DNA of 23,927 nt from an uncultured Clostridium sp. (GCA_945946715.1 CAMEWU010000006.1:1-23927); one strand, 5' to 3'. Shown: positions 15,190-23,726, numbered from the stretch's first letter. Notes: generated by a model from the sequence alone, not told the origin. Made by a program: numbers and translations.

Positions 15190-15590
15190 TTACACCTCCG
15201 GTCCTCTAAAGATTAAATGATATGGATTTCTGTCATCGCTTAAACTTAAGAATGCTTCCTCTTTCTCCTTAACAATATCGATAGAATCCCCGATTTCAGG
15301 AATTGCCTTTAACTCCTCTTCATACCGCTTGATATTCGGGTAATCAAAGGACTTTGCAAAATTCAGTTTATAGATATAATAATAAATATAATCCAGCCGA
15401 AGCAAAGTCTGATACAGTAACTTATCTGCTTCTGTAATCTTCTCCCCAAGAAGAAATGTTCTTGTTGCCAGACGTTCATTGATGTTTTCCAATGTATCCC
15501 GTACCTGATATGTCCAGCGTTCATATTCGTTTATCAAAAAAGGAGCCTTGCTACACAGATTTTTTCTGTTTTGCAAAGATCCCTTTCGAC
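15190..15590 (-). pseudogene. glutathione S-transferase (YqjG/ECM4-like), internally deleted
   Basis: The last ~115 codons encode a GST C-terminal domain (WTYQVRDTLENINERLA, then TFLLGEKITEADKLLYQTLL, ending NPYHLIFRGPEV). The N-terminal thioredoxin-fold domain of the ~320-residue family is missing. The frame 5' of the domain has no ATG; its nominal start is a TTG at 15576. An ATG at 15588-15590 begins MSKGIFAKQKKSV and hits TAG at once. That start resembles the usual beginning of these proteins (recalled, not checked), so the gene looks like an intact start joined out of frame to an intact end. It is last in the tetR operon. An alternative is that a truncated C-terminal protein is still made. 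Confidence 0.78.
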
Positions 15591-15646
15591 ATCTTTTTCT
15601 ACTTATAATTTTGTCATTACCTAATCAAACATTCTATCCGAATAGA

Positions 15647-16489
15647 TCAATTTACAGCCACCACTTCTTGAAATTTCTTCTTTAGCTTAATAATAACTAC
15701 TATGGATGCAACAGCAACCACAGTCAGAAAACTGTAAATCAATACATACGAAACATTGGTAGAAATCACATTTCCTAAATACTCCGTTGCCAATCCACTT
15801 ATAAGCGGCGACACAAAATCCACTGTGGTATGGCAGACAAGACAAATAAGCACTCCCTGCCAGCTCTTCTGCTTACTAACGTAATAGCATACCAACAGGC
15901 TCATTGCCAGGTGAAAAATTATTGTTAAAATACGTTCATATCCTGCTAACAAAAAAAGTCCCGGTGCAGTGGTCACCAACTGTTCCTGTAGCGCTACCAA
16001 TTGCGATACGTCCACGCCTGCTGCTTTTGTTTGCTCAATAACAGTTGCAAAGCTACCTGTATTTATCATAATCGCATATATTAAGTTATTAACATACGCC
16101 ATTCCTATCAGCAACATCGCTTCAATTCCGCCATGTCCCAGACCTGCTGCCACGCCACGTTCAAAGGTCATTTTCTTTTTTAAAATCCTGGCAACAATAT
16201 ATCTTCCTGCCACTTCAAACAGTGCTGCAGTGAACGCAAGTATCAGGCAATACAGCACATACTGATTCATAGCAAATGCCTGAAATCCTTGATTCAATGC
16301 CAGAACATTCAATATTGGTATCCGGATGCAAAGCTGAAATACTATAAAACCTGCTGCTCCCAGCAACCATGCTGTCCAGACTCCCTTGCCTTTATTCCTG
16401 ACACCATAAATCACATACAATGCGATAGGCAGTAGTATTGAAATGCACAATGTAATACATATTGTAATAATACTTCCAATTCCAACCAT
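15647..16489 (-). CDS. YhfC family intramembrane metalloprotease-like protein
   Basis: Polytopic membrane protein of 280 residues with about seven to eight helices. Family signatures fit YhfC (PF10086, related to CPBP-type intramembrane proteases): FERGVAAGLGHGGIEA near residue 109-124, GYERILTIIFHLAMSLLV around 184-201, and CHTTVDF around 219-225. These give the Glu and His residues expected for a membrane metal site. The ATG at 16487-16489 has AAGAGGAT upstream. It lies 36 bases after the lipoprotein gene and 56 bases before the GST remnant, in one operon. The substrate is unknown; processing of an envelope protein made by the same operon is only a guess. Confidence 0.82.
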   Translation of the reverse strand: MVGIGSIITICITLCISILLPIALYVIYGVRNKGKGVWTAWLLGAAGFIVFQLCIRIPILNVLALNQGFQAFAMNQYVLYCLILAFTAALFEVAGRYIVARILKKKMTFERGVAAGLGHGGIEAMLLIGMAYVNNLIYAIMINTGSFATVIEQTKAAGVDVSQLVALQEQLVTTAPGLFLLAGYERILTIIFHLAMSLLVCYYVSKQKSWQGVLICLVCHTTVDFVSPLISGLATEYLGNVISTNVSYVLIYSFLTVVAVASIVVIIKLKKKFQEVVAVN

Positions 16490-16525
16490 AATGCTATCCT
16501 CTTATTTCATTCATACATCATTTCC

Positions 16526-17224
16526 TTAGTACATCATTTCTTCCAGTACCCAATGACCATTCTCATATACTGCTACGCCTTCTGAATAATACTCTTCCTG
16601 AATTGGCTCATCTGCCGGCCACTCTACGGTTCCCTTTACTAAAAACGTGCATCGGTCTTCATCAATAGTTTTAATTCGTACTTCGAAATCTGTCCAGTCT
16701 ACGTAGTAACCTTTTCCTCCGCTCAACGCCATATTAATACAAAGTACTCCATCCTGTTCTAAATACTTGGACTGGTCTTCATATGGATAATGATATAGTA
16801 ACCGGTCTGCCTCTTCCTTCGTATACACGGTAAGAAGATACTCCTCTAAATCCGAAAGAGTTTGAAAATTATCATCTGTCACCCGATAAATCATATCTCC
16901 ATCCATTGGCTCTTCTTCATGTGACAAATCACCCAATTCGAATATATACAGCATACAATTTAGATTTTCTCTAAATAGATTGCTTAGTTCTTCCTCGGTA
17001 ATCGTTTCATTTTGTCCTGATGCACTACCGGCTTCTGTTGATGCATCTTCATCTTTCTCTTGCTTAGTTGAATTTTGCGTGGCGATTTCTGTTTCACTGC
17101 CAGGTTCTAACTGTTTATCTTCTGTTTGAGAATTTCCATTTGCATTGCATCCACTTAGCATAATACCGCAAATTGCCAATCCCATCACAACACTTCTTAA
17201 TTTCATCCATTGATCCTTCTTCAT
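16526..17224 (-). CDS. lipoprotein with IseA-like domain
   Basis: Secreted lipoprotein of 232 residues: signal peptide with lipobox LSGC (C26), a Glu/Thr/Ser-rich linker (27-72), then a compact domain (about 75-232). The domain pattern (IYRVTDDNFQTLSDLEEYLL, then VYTKEEADRLL, then YLEQDGVLCIN and YYVDWTDFEV) resembles IseA/YoeB inhibitors of cell-wall DL-endopeptidases. The relation is by pattern only and moderate. The ATG at 17222-17224 has AAGGAGAA 9 bases upstream. It is 26 bases downstream of the chemoreceptor in the same operon. Alternatives are a generic sensor or solute-binding lipoprotein. Confidence 0.75.
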   Translation of the reverse strand: MKKDQWMKLRSVVMGLAICGIMLSGCNANGNSQTEDKQLEPGSETEIATQNSTKQEKDEDASTEAGSASGQNETITEEELSNLFRENLNCMLYIFELGDLSHEEEPMDGDMIYRVTDDNFQTLSDLEEYLLTVYTKEEADRLLYHYPYEDQSKYLEQDGVLCINMALSGGKGYYVDWTDFEVRIKTIDEDRCTFLVKGTVEWPADEPIQEEYYSEGVAVYENGHWVLEEMMY

Positions 17225-17250
17225 AATGATGTTCTCCTTATATCTGCCTT

Positions 17251-18762
17251 TTACATATCTGCCAGTTCTTCTGCCAAGCTTTGAATCTGCTGTACCATAG
17301 CTGCAATATTCTCTGTTCCTGCTGTATTTTCCTGTGTTGCAGCTGTTACATGTTCAATACTTTCATAACTCTCCTGCATATTTTCACTAACCTGTTTCAT
17401 ACTTGCCGCTACTTCCCGGCTACGCTCCCGTACCAATTCTGCAATTTCATCCATACTTAATATCTGTGTGGTCATTTCATTATTTGAAGCAGTAATCACT
17501 GTTGCAGAACTCTCAGCCTCGCGTATGGTTTTCATTCCTTCCTTCGTTAAACTTGCATTTTGTTCCATTGCCGATTTTGTTTGTTCTGTGTCCTGTACTA
17601 CCTGATGAATAATATCTGCAATTTCTTCCACAGCCGACTTCGTTTGCTCCGACAGTTTTTGAATCTCTGAAGCAACCACTGCAAATCCTCTGCCATGTTC
17701 ACCGGCTCTTGCAGCCTCAATCGAAGCATTCAGTGCCAGTATATTCGTTCTGGCAGAAATCCCCGTGATTACCTGAATAATCCCCAGAATCTCTGTAGAT
17801 TCCTGCCCCAGCTTATTCATATGCTGTTTGCAATCTTCTGTACTGTCTTGAATCTGTTGCATGCTTTGGGTAGCCGATATCATTTTATCTTGATTTTCCT
17901 TGGTCTTACTATTTACCTGTTCTGCCAATGATGCAATCTGATGATTCATAGTACTTAATTCTTCCAATTGGGTAGAAATATCCTGTATACTCACATTTGT
18001 CCGCTCCAACTGCTGTGTATTATCTGAAAAACCAAGCAGCATTCGTTCTGTTTCCTGTGCAATCTGTTCATTTGCTTTGATTGAAGAATCTGTAATGACT
18101 GATAATTCTTCCACCATATGATTCAAATTTCCTGCTGTGGCTGCAGATTGCTCTTTCATTTGCTGCATCTGTTCCAAAACTAACCGCTGTTCCTCAGCCC
18201 CCATCAGATTTCCAAGCATACTGGCTGTCCTCTGGCACAACATAATAAAAATCGCCGCTATCGCAATCAATATTAATGCTCTAGGTACCACTCCATAAAT
18301 AAGTACAGATTTTAACACTGTTAAATTCTTATCCGGTAACGTCTGCAAATAGAATGCAGCTATCTGTCCGATAGATACGCCAAAAACAGAAAGTACAGTG
18401 ACAAAAATATTTAATTGCCTTGAGAAATACAAGCTTGCTATGGCAATTGCATAGATATAAAGTACAACAACATGATAGGTTAATGTGGTAACAGCCATCG
18501 TCACAAAGAAGACGGCGCAAAGTACATTGACATATTTCACCCATCCCCCCTGCTGCTTACACAGATTCACTAATATGGTTGGGAGCCACAGGAATACAGA
18601 ACCTACTCCATATGCGAATGTCATGATTTTCATATCCACCACAAATATCCCAAATACATTTAATAAGTACACTACGGTAAAAATTAAAAATGTGATTCGC
18701 ATAACCTTTGCTACCACTCGGTTTGCTTGCTTTTCATTTTCCAATAATACAGGATTTACCAT
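17251..18762 (-). CDS. methyl-accepting chemotaxis-type receptor with six TM helices
   Basis: Protein of 503 residues. The N-terminal ~185 residues form about six membrane helices without an extracellular sensor domain. A coiled coil from about 190 leads into a full MCP signalling domain, with the canonical hairpin tip (ISARTNILALNASIEAARAG, EHGRGFAVVASEIQKLSEQT). No HAMP domain or C-terminal CheR pentapeptide is seen. It likely signals to CheA/CheW from a membrane-embedded or redox/potential-type input (inference). Its ATG directly follows the tetR stop codon (TAAATG). Its ribosome site AGGAGG lies inside the last tetR codons, so translation is coupled. The lipoprotein gene follows after 26 bases. 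Confidence 0.93.
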   Translation of the reverse strand: MVNPVLLENEKQANRVVAKVMRITFLIFTVVYLLNVFGIFVVDMKIMTFAYGVGSVFLWLPTILVNLCKQQGGWVKYVNVLCAVFFVTMAVTTLTYHVVVLYIYAIAIASLYFSRQLNIFVTVLSVFGVSIGQIAAFYLQTLPDKNLTVLKSVLIYGVVPRALILIAIAAIFIMLCQRTASMLGNLMGAEEQRLVLEQMQQMKEQSAATAGNLNHMVEELSVITDSSIKANEQIAQETERMLLGFSDNTQQLERTNVSIQDISTQLEELSTMNHQIASLAEQVNSKTKENQDKMISATQSMQQIQDSTEDCKQHMNKLGQESTEILGIIQVITGISARTNILALNASIEAARAGEHGRGFAVVASEIQKLSEQTKSAVEEIADIIHQVVQDTEQTKSAMEQNASLTKEGMKTIREAESSATVITASNNEMTTQILSMDEIAELVRERSREVAASMKQVSENMQESYESIEHVTAATQENTAGTENIAAMVQQIQSLAEELADM

Positions 18763-19335
18763 TTAATTTTCCTCCTTCATTAACATTAAGGTACTTTGAA
18801 ACTCCATAGTCAGCATGGATGATATTTCTTCTTTTGTAAAAGAACAGACTTTGCCTGCCAGCAACACGCATATCCCAAAGGTATACAACCATACCTGCCG
18901 AAATAGTAATTCTGCCTGCTCTTTGGATAAATCATAATCGTTCTGTATAACTTCCAGACAGATTTCAACCGTATCTCCGAGTTCCTTTACCATATCTGAA
19001 TATGTCTGACTTTTGTCATGCTCCTGCATATACAACAATTGAAACAATTTCGGTTCTTCTATGGAAAACTGAATCATTTTGATTCCAAATTCCTTAAAAG
19101 CAGGTGGATGATTTACCGCATCATGCACATAGGCTTCGAATTCCTTCATTGCCATCTTGCGTACCTCTTGTTGCAATTCTTCCATATTCTTAAATGCCGT
19201 AAAAATAGGGGAAGAAGAAGTACCCAATTCCTTTCCCAATTCTCTCGCAACTAATGACTGGATACCATTCTTTCTTACCATTTTAAAGGCGACATTAATA
19301 ATCTCATCTCTTGTATATTTGGGCTTCGGTGGCAT
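18763..19335 (-). CDS. TetR/AcrR family regulator, first gene of the chemoreceptor operon
   Basis: Repressor of 190 residues. The N-terminal TetR helix-turn-helix covers about 8-54 (TRDEIINVAFKMVRKNGIQSL, then ARELGKELGTSSSPIFTAF); the ligand/dimer domain follows. The start MPPKPKYTRDE parallels MPRKPQFTKEE of the neighbouring tetR (19438-20073), and both share the PIF-F/Y-MEEL spacing, so they are paralogues. The ATG has a GGAAAGAG ribosome site. A 14-bp-arm palindrome lies directly downstream of its -10 box, so autoregulation is likely. It is followed with no gap by the chemoreceptor gene. Confidence 0.92.
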   Translation of the reverse strand: MPPKPKYTRDEIINVAFKMVRKNGIQSLVARELGKELGTSSSPIFTAFKNMEELQQEVRKMAMKEFEAYVHDAVNHPPAFKEFGIKMIQFSIEEPKLFQLLYMQEHDKSQTYSDMVKELGDTVEICLEVIQNDYDLSKEQAELLFRQVWLYTFGICVLLAGKVCSFTKEEISSMLTMEFQSTLMLMKEEN

Positions 19336-19369
19336 AATATGTTCTCTTTCCTTTCACAAATCTCACGTT

Positions 19370-19427
19370 ATAAAACATATGTTGCGTAACATATGTTTTA
19401 TTATACCATATCACAACCCAAAGTCAA
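19370..19427 (-). promoter_or_regulatory. promoter and palindromic operator of the tetR-chemoreceptor operon
   Basis: The minus strand has TTGACT (19422-19427), 16 bases, then TATAAT (19400-19405). The arms ataaaacatatgtt and its exact complement (19370-19383, 19388-19401) flank gcgt and cover the transcription start just after the -10 box. The geometry is classic for TetR autorepression. The -35 starts 11 bases from the stop of the upstream tetR gene. Confidence 0.92.
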
Positions 19428-19437
19428 TTTATAAAAG

Positions 19438-20073
19438 TTACGATTTTTTGACTATTTCCTGAAATGTTTTATCTACGTCATAGGTTCCTTCCACTAAACC
19501 GGGGATCTCTTTATATGCCTTACAGATACTGACACTAACTTCCGTAAAAATACTTCTGATTTCTGCATCTGAATAGGTACATCCTCCTGTCACCAAAAGA
19601 GTTGCCATGCTGTGGGCAACTAGCCATAAATCTCGAAAATAATGGTCTGCAGCGAAGGCATTCATATTATAAATGCTCTGCAACGATTCCCGAACCAGAT
19701 TCTGTGTATAACGTAACTCATCCATAGCATAATGACTATCTTCCGAATCATCTGATTTATCACTCAGAAATAAAAGCCGATATAATTCCGGTTCATCCTT
19801 TGCAAACTGAATGTATTGCATTCCTACTCCCCGGAATGGTATTTCTTCAGAAAGTCCTTTATGAATATAGTCCCGATAGATATCCTGTGCTTTACTGCGA
19901 ACTGCCTTTTTCAATTCCTCCATAGTTGGATAGTGAACAAAAATAGGTGCAACCGTGGTTCCCAGATGCTTTGCAAGTTCCCGGGTGGTCAGACACTCCA
20001 TCCCTTTTTTCCTTACAACATCCAACCCATACTCTGCGATTTCTTCTTTTGTAAACTGTGGTTTTCGTGGCAT
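19438..20073 (-). CDS. second TetR/AcrR family regulator
   Basis: Protein of 211 residues with an N-terminal TetR helix-turn-helix at about 8-54 (TKEEIAEYGLDVVRKKGMECL, TRELAKHLGTTVAPIFVHY) and a C-terminal ligand domain (ELYRLLFLSDKSDD, DLWLVAHSMATLLVTGG). Paralogue of the next gene downstream. The ATG at 20071-20073 has AAAGGAG upstream. It has its own strong promoter (20136-20164) and ends 11 bases before the promoter of the next tetR, so the two are separately controlled. The ligand is unknown. It may cross-regulate the 19370-19401 operator, but no equally good copy of that palindrome is seen in its own promoter. Confidence 0.92.
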   Translation of the reverse strand: MPRKPQFTKEEIAEYGLDVVRKKGMECLTTRELAKHLGTTVAPIFVHYPTMEELKKAVRSKAQDIYRDYIHKGLSEEIPFRGVGMQYIQFAKDEPELYRLLFLSDKSDDSEDSHYAMDELRYTQNLVRESLQSIYNMNAFAADHYFRDLWLVAHSMATLLVTGGCTYSDAEIRSIFTEVSVSICKAYKEIPGLVEGTYDVDKTFQEIVKKS

Positions 20074-20120
20074 ATGTATTCTCCTTTTATTTTATATCTC
20101 CCATTATCTATCGTTTGTTA

Positions 20121-20164
20121 TCTAACATTAGTTATATTATATTGTAAAAAGTTCCCATTGTCAA
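20121..20164 (-). promoter_or_regulatory. fully consensus sigma-A promoter of second tetR
   Basis: On the minus strand, TTGACA (20159-20164), 17 bases, then TATAAT (20136-20141): both boxes and the spacing are consensus. An imperfect palindrome (ctaa-ca-ttag core) follows at about 20119-20136 and may be the operator. Confidence 0.92.
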
Positions 20165-20311
20165 ATTTTGCTTTTCTTTATGTTAGCTATGATGTTGACC
20201 ACTTGTGATAAAAGTCTTATTCTATAGTATGGATACTGGCAGGCTTTAACGTAGCACGCCTTGGCATTTTGTCTTATATGCAAATGGAGCAGATTCATTG
20301 GTATCATCCGC
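20165..20311. other. intergenic after serine hydrolase gene
   Basis: Between the hydrolase stop and the tetR promoter. A frame of about 45 codons is open on the plus strand (20209-20350) and another on the minus strand. Neither has a ribosome site or recognisable product. No convincing terminator is seen. Confidence 0.4.
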
Positions 20312-21427
20312 TCAATAGTACCCATCCCAATACTTTCGAATATTACCGGCAACCGCAGTAGAACTCAGTTTTTCAATGGGGCGGTTTACTAAAACGATAA
20401 TTATCATATTGTCTTTTTCATATATGATGTTATAAGAATTATATACATCTGTACATCCACCATGGAGAAGAGTCCCACCTCCGACATAAAGGCCACAGGC
20501 ATACTCCCCATCCGGAGTTATCATTTTTTCAAAAGCAGCATCTCCCAGCACATCTCCATGCAACAGACCATAATCCCATTTGTAAAGATCAATTACGCTG
20601 GCATTTACTTCTCCGGCTCCTTTCACAGTCGCTTTCGGAATACTGTAATACCGCCCGGCAGCATCATATGCTTTGGTTGTAGTTCCCTGAAATTCCAAAT
20701 TGCTTTCACTCATACCACAGACATCAAAAATATGATTCCGGACATAACTATCATAGTCTTCACCGGATACCTGTTCTATAATACAAGCCAACAAATAGTA
20801 ATTCAGATTACAATAATTGAATTGATTAATCTCTGTCATTAATGGCACATCCGGAAAATACTGCAGCACAATATCCTCTTCTACCATTGTACCATTTAAT
20901 TCTGCCTGCCACAGTTCATCCGCCACTTCCGGCGGATAAAATGCATTTAAATCATTAATATGATCCTGTAATCCGGAACGCATATGCAGGAGCATATCAA
21001 TTGTAATATCTTCTCCATATTTATAATCCGGAAAATATTTCGAGATGGAATCAGTTGTAGAGAGAAGTCCATCTTCTTCTAATTGCAGAATACAGGCAGC
21101 TGTCATCTGCTTTGTAATAGAGCCAATCTCATAAGTACTATGTATCGTGTTCATACCAGCATCCGAATTCTTCTCATCAGACAAGCCATAACCTTTTGCA
21201 ATTATAATTTCATCCTCAACCGCAACCAGAATGGAACCTTGAAAATCACATTTTGTCAAATAGGTATCTACATCTGTTATAAAGGTTTGGTACTCAGCAC
21301 GTTCACTGAAAATTTCCGCTTCTGATTCATAATTTTGATTCCGGACAGTTTGGCTTCCACATCCTGTACAATTCCAAAATAAAATCAAAATTATAATCCC
21401 TGATATACATTTATGCCATTGTTTCAT
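20312..21427 (-). CDS. lipoprotein serine hydrolase, class C beta-lactamase/DD-peptidase fold
   Basis: Secreted lipid-anchored hydrolase of 371 residues. The signal peptide is followed by lipobox cysteine C23 (CTGC). Active-site motifs of the serine beta-lactamase/AmpH/esterase fold are in order: S103-ITK106 (nucleophile and Lys), Y205-CN207, and H322-GG replacing KTG. The length fits the Beta-lactamase (PF00144) group. Activity could be DD-peptidase, esterase or peptide hydrolase; the motifs alone do not show beta-lactam resistance. The ATG at 21425-21427 has AGGAGG upstream. It follows the esterase lipoprotein gene by 22 bases, so the two are co-expressed, probably under the AraC-type regulator upstream. 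Confidence 0.9.
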   Translation of the reverse strand: MKQWHKCISGIIILILFWNCTGCGSQTVRNQNYESEAEIFSERAEYQTFITDVDTYLTKCDFQGSILVAVEDEIIIAKGYGLSDEKNSDAGMNTIHSTYEIGSITKQMTAACILQLEEDGLLSTTDSISKYFPDYKYGEDITIDMLLHMRSGLQDHINDLNAFYPPEVADELWQAELNGTMVEEDIVLQYFPDVPLMTEINQFNYCNLNYYLLACIIEQVSGEDYDSYVRNHIFDVCGMSESNLEFQGTTTKAYDAAGRYYSIPKATVKGAGEVNASVIDLYKWDYGLLHGDVLGDAAFEKMITPDGEYACGLYVGGGTLLHGGCTDVYNSYNIIYEKDNMIIIVLVNRPIEKLSSTAVAGNIRKYWDGYY

Positions 21428-21449
21428 GATAACCTCCTGCTACACATCT

Positions 21450-22364
21450 TTATTCCTCTGTTCCATAGAACCAAAGCAATGCATTTCGAATCGATGGTTT
21501 GAATACGGTATTATGACCATGCCCCTCTATCTTCTCGTATTTTAGTGTTAATCCCTGATAATTTCGCTCTTCTATCTGTTCCACAAACTGGTCAATTGCA
21601 ATGACAAAATTACTGTCTTCCTCTTCACCCACTGTTATATAGACATTGCAGTTCAAGTCCTGATTATTTTCAAAATACTGTTCTTCAAAATCATCTGCAA
21701 ATTGCAGGTCTGTACATGCCTGCATAGAAGGGCTTCCAATATAGTAATTTTGAAATGTGTTCTTTCCTATGGTATCCCTGTGAAACAGGGCATAAAATGC
21801 CCAATAGCCACCATATGAATGTCCGGTCAACGTCATATTATCCGGAGATACAGAATAAATTTCGGAAAGATAAGGAACCAAGTTGTCCACGATAAAATGC
21901 AGATAACTATCCGGATGCTTTACCAAATCCCGCTCCCGAATAGTTTCATAGTCATAATCATTCGGATAACCAATACTCACAAGTATTACATCCTGAATTT
22001 GACCGGTGGTCATCAATGGTCGAAGCTCCGGATGATCACTTAATCTCCATACACCGTCTGTCATTACAACCATTGGATATTCCTTTTCTTCATCATAATC
22101 GGGTGGTAAAGAAATATGTACAACAAAGGTATCGTCAATTTCTTTGTCATAAATGGTTAGTTCCTGGATATATTCAGTGCAGGACGGATCTATCATTACA
22201 ACTTCATCATAATACTCATGCTCCGTAGACAATTTCCCTAAGACAATACTCTCCCGTTCTTCCGGCAGCAAGGAATCCACTTCTTCCTGCTTTGCACATC
22301 CAAACAGCAACATACCACAACTAATCATCATAATTACCTTAAGAACTCTGCTTTTTGCTATCAT
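21450..22364 (-). CDS. lipoprotein alpha/beta hydrolase, putative esterase (esterase D/IroE-like)
   Basis: Secreted lipoprotein of 304 residues with lipobox LFGC (C23). The fold fits the Esterase family PF00756: a strand-rich N-terminus (HISLPPDYDEEKEYPMVVMT), oxyanion-side DGVW, nucleophile S183 in LTGHSYGGYWAF, and a late His at H282 or H284 (EGHGHNTVF). The acid is probably within VGEEED (245-250). Relatives cleave esters such as siderophore or feruloyl esters; the substrate here is unknown. The ATG at 22362-22364 has AAGGAGG 9 bases upstream. It lies 87 bases downstream of the AraC-type regulator and directly before the serine hydrolase. Confidence 0.88.
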   Translation of the reverse strand: MIAKSRVLKVIMMISCGMLLFGCAKQEEVDSLLPEERESIVLGKLSTEHEYYDEVVMIDPSCTEYIQELTIYDKEIDDTFVVHISLPPDYDEEKEYPMVVMTDGVWRLSDHPELRPLMTTGQIQDVILVSIGYPNDYDYETIRERDLVKHPDSYLHFIVDNLVPYLSEIYSVSPDNMTLTGHSYGGYWAFYALFHRDTIGKNTFQNYYIGSPSMQACTDLQFADDFEEQYFENNQDLNCNVYITVGEEEDSNFVIAIDQFVEQIEERNYQGLTLKYEKIEGHGHNTVFKPSIRNALLWFYGTEE

Positions 22365-22451
22365 TAATAATATCCTCCTTTTATTTCTGTAATATACGAT
22401 CTGTTTTATTAAGGATAGCAGAATTCTAAAGAATCATTCTGTCCGTTTTAG

Positions 22452-23318
22452 CTAAGATTTGTCCTCTTTTAAAGGCATATATAAATATCGTTCATTTCTT
22501 CCATTCCTACAATAGCTAACCTCTAAGGTTTCATTATCCGTAATATGGTATGAGGAGCACGGAATCACTTCCGTATAAATCCGATACCACAAGTGCTGCA
22601 TTCCTTCCTTGGCAGGTTCTTCGCAGTAGAATTTCAACCATTTTCTTGCAGGTATTTCAACTACACTATATACCTCCGGTATATCTTCTATCTCACTATT
22701 TACACCAAAGGCATACCACATACTCCCATCTATATCATAACGATATCCCAAAACGGCATCTGTAAATGTTCCCTCGGATGCCAGTTTACAGATACCATCG
22801 AAGTCTGCATCACAGCACTGTTGAACAAATGCCGGTATTCGCTGATTATTTTCTTCATAATCCGTGTCTGGAAATGCTTTTTTATATCCTACCAGCCGAA
22901 TCTCTTTCATCTGCTCTACACTATAATCCAAGGTGCTCCCACCTACTGCCTGAATTTTCAAAATAACTCTTGTAAATGTTTTCAGTCCTCGTCTGTTCTT
23001 ACGCACATAAGAAGGGGAAACGCCGTGAAATCGCAGAAAAGCTTTAGTAAAACTTTCAGCGGTATCATAACCATATTTAACTGCAATATCTAAGACCGTT
23101 GCGCTAGTATTGATTAGTTCTTCGCCAGCCAAAGAAAGCCTTCGGTTTCGAATATATTCTCCCAATGCATATCCTGTAATTACACGAAAAACCGTACGAA
23201 AATTATACTCAGAAGAAAACACCTGATTTGAAATATTTTCCCCTGTAATTAATTCATCCTCTAATAAATGCATCTCAATATAATCAATTGCTGTTTGAAG
23301 ACTTTCTAACCAATTCAT
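22452..23318 (-). CDS. AraC family regulator with GyrI-like effector-binding domain
   Basis: One-component regulator of 288 residues with the Rob-like order: N-terminal AraC double helix-turn-helix (about 5-108; FSSEYNFRTVFRVITGYALG, then TVLDIAVKYGYDTAESFTKA and FLRFHGVSPSYVRK), then a GyrI-like/effector-binding domain (about 125-285; VGYKKAFPDTDYE, with W/Y/F-rich strands for drug-like ligands). The ATG at 23316-23318 has only a weak GGGAT ribosome site. Only 16 bases separate it from the collapsed chemoreceptor gene, so its promoter may lie within that remnant. It probably controls the two lipoprotein hydrolases downstream (inference from order and strand). Confidence 0.9.
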   Translation of the reverse strand: MNWLESLQTAIDYIEMHLLEDELITGENISNQVFSSEYNFRTVFRVITGYALGEYIRNRRLSLAGEELINTSATVLDIAVKYGYDTAESFTKAFLRFHGVSPSYVRKNRRGLKTFTRVILKIQAVGGSTLDYSVEQMKEIRLVGYKKAFPDTDYEENNQRIPAFVQQCCDADFDGICKLASEGTFTDAVLGYRYDIDGSMWYAFGVNSEIEDIPEVYSVVEIPARKWLKFYCEEPAKEGMQHLWYRIYTEVIPCSSYHITDNETLEVSYCRNGRNERYLYMPLKEDKS

Positions 23319-23334
23319 TTTTTAATCCCAATAT

Positions 23335-23726
23335 CTACTGTTTAAATACACTAATTGCCTGATTCAGATTATCCGCTAATTCTTTCATATCACTGGTCTT
23401 CTTACTAATATCTGCAATGGAATCACCCATGGTTTCAACAGATAATGCACATAATAGATTTCATTATTAATCACTATATCATCGCTATAAAATGTATTAC
23501 CTTTATTAATAACTTCATCTACAACTTCAGGATCCGCTTTTGTTCCTTCAATTCTATTACCATTCTCGTCTCTTATGGAAGATAACTTTCTAGTATCTCC
23601 TAAAAATACCGTAAGTTCAATATTATGTTCATGAAAACTGTCAACGTATGTTCTGTCTTCTAAAATTTCTCCATAATTTACTAAACATCAACAACAACTT
23701 CATAAAATTTAACTTCGTTTTTTCAT
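23335..23726 (-). pseudogene. methyl-accepting chemotaxis receptor, collapsed by internal deletion
   Basis: Three pieces remain in gene order. First, a start: ATG 23724-23726 after GGGAGG, with a frameshift in the A-run after two codons; one extra A would restore MKKTKLNFMKLLL. Second, about 80 codons of a single-Cache sensor domain, including TVFLGDTRKLSSIRDENGNR and IEGTKADPEVVDEV, at about 23441-23680. Third, the last ~38 codons of an MCP (LSVETMGDSIADISKKTSD, then MKELADNLNQAISVFKQ and stop at 23335-23337). The Cache part joins the tail out of frame near 23450. TM2, HAMP and the whole signalling hairpin are missing. Function is lost. Confidence 0.88.

Noticed and set aside
20161..20352. 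63-codon minus-strand frame overlapping the end of the serine hydrolase, and a 45-codon plus-strand frame (W-I-L-A-G-F-N-V...) in the same place
   Set aside because: Both lack ribosome sites and recognisable similarity, and they overlap a real gene end; probably chance.
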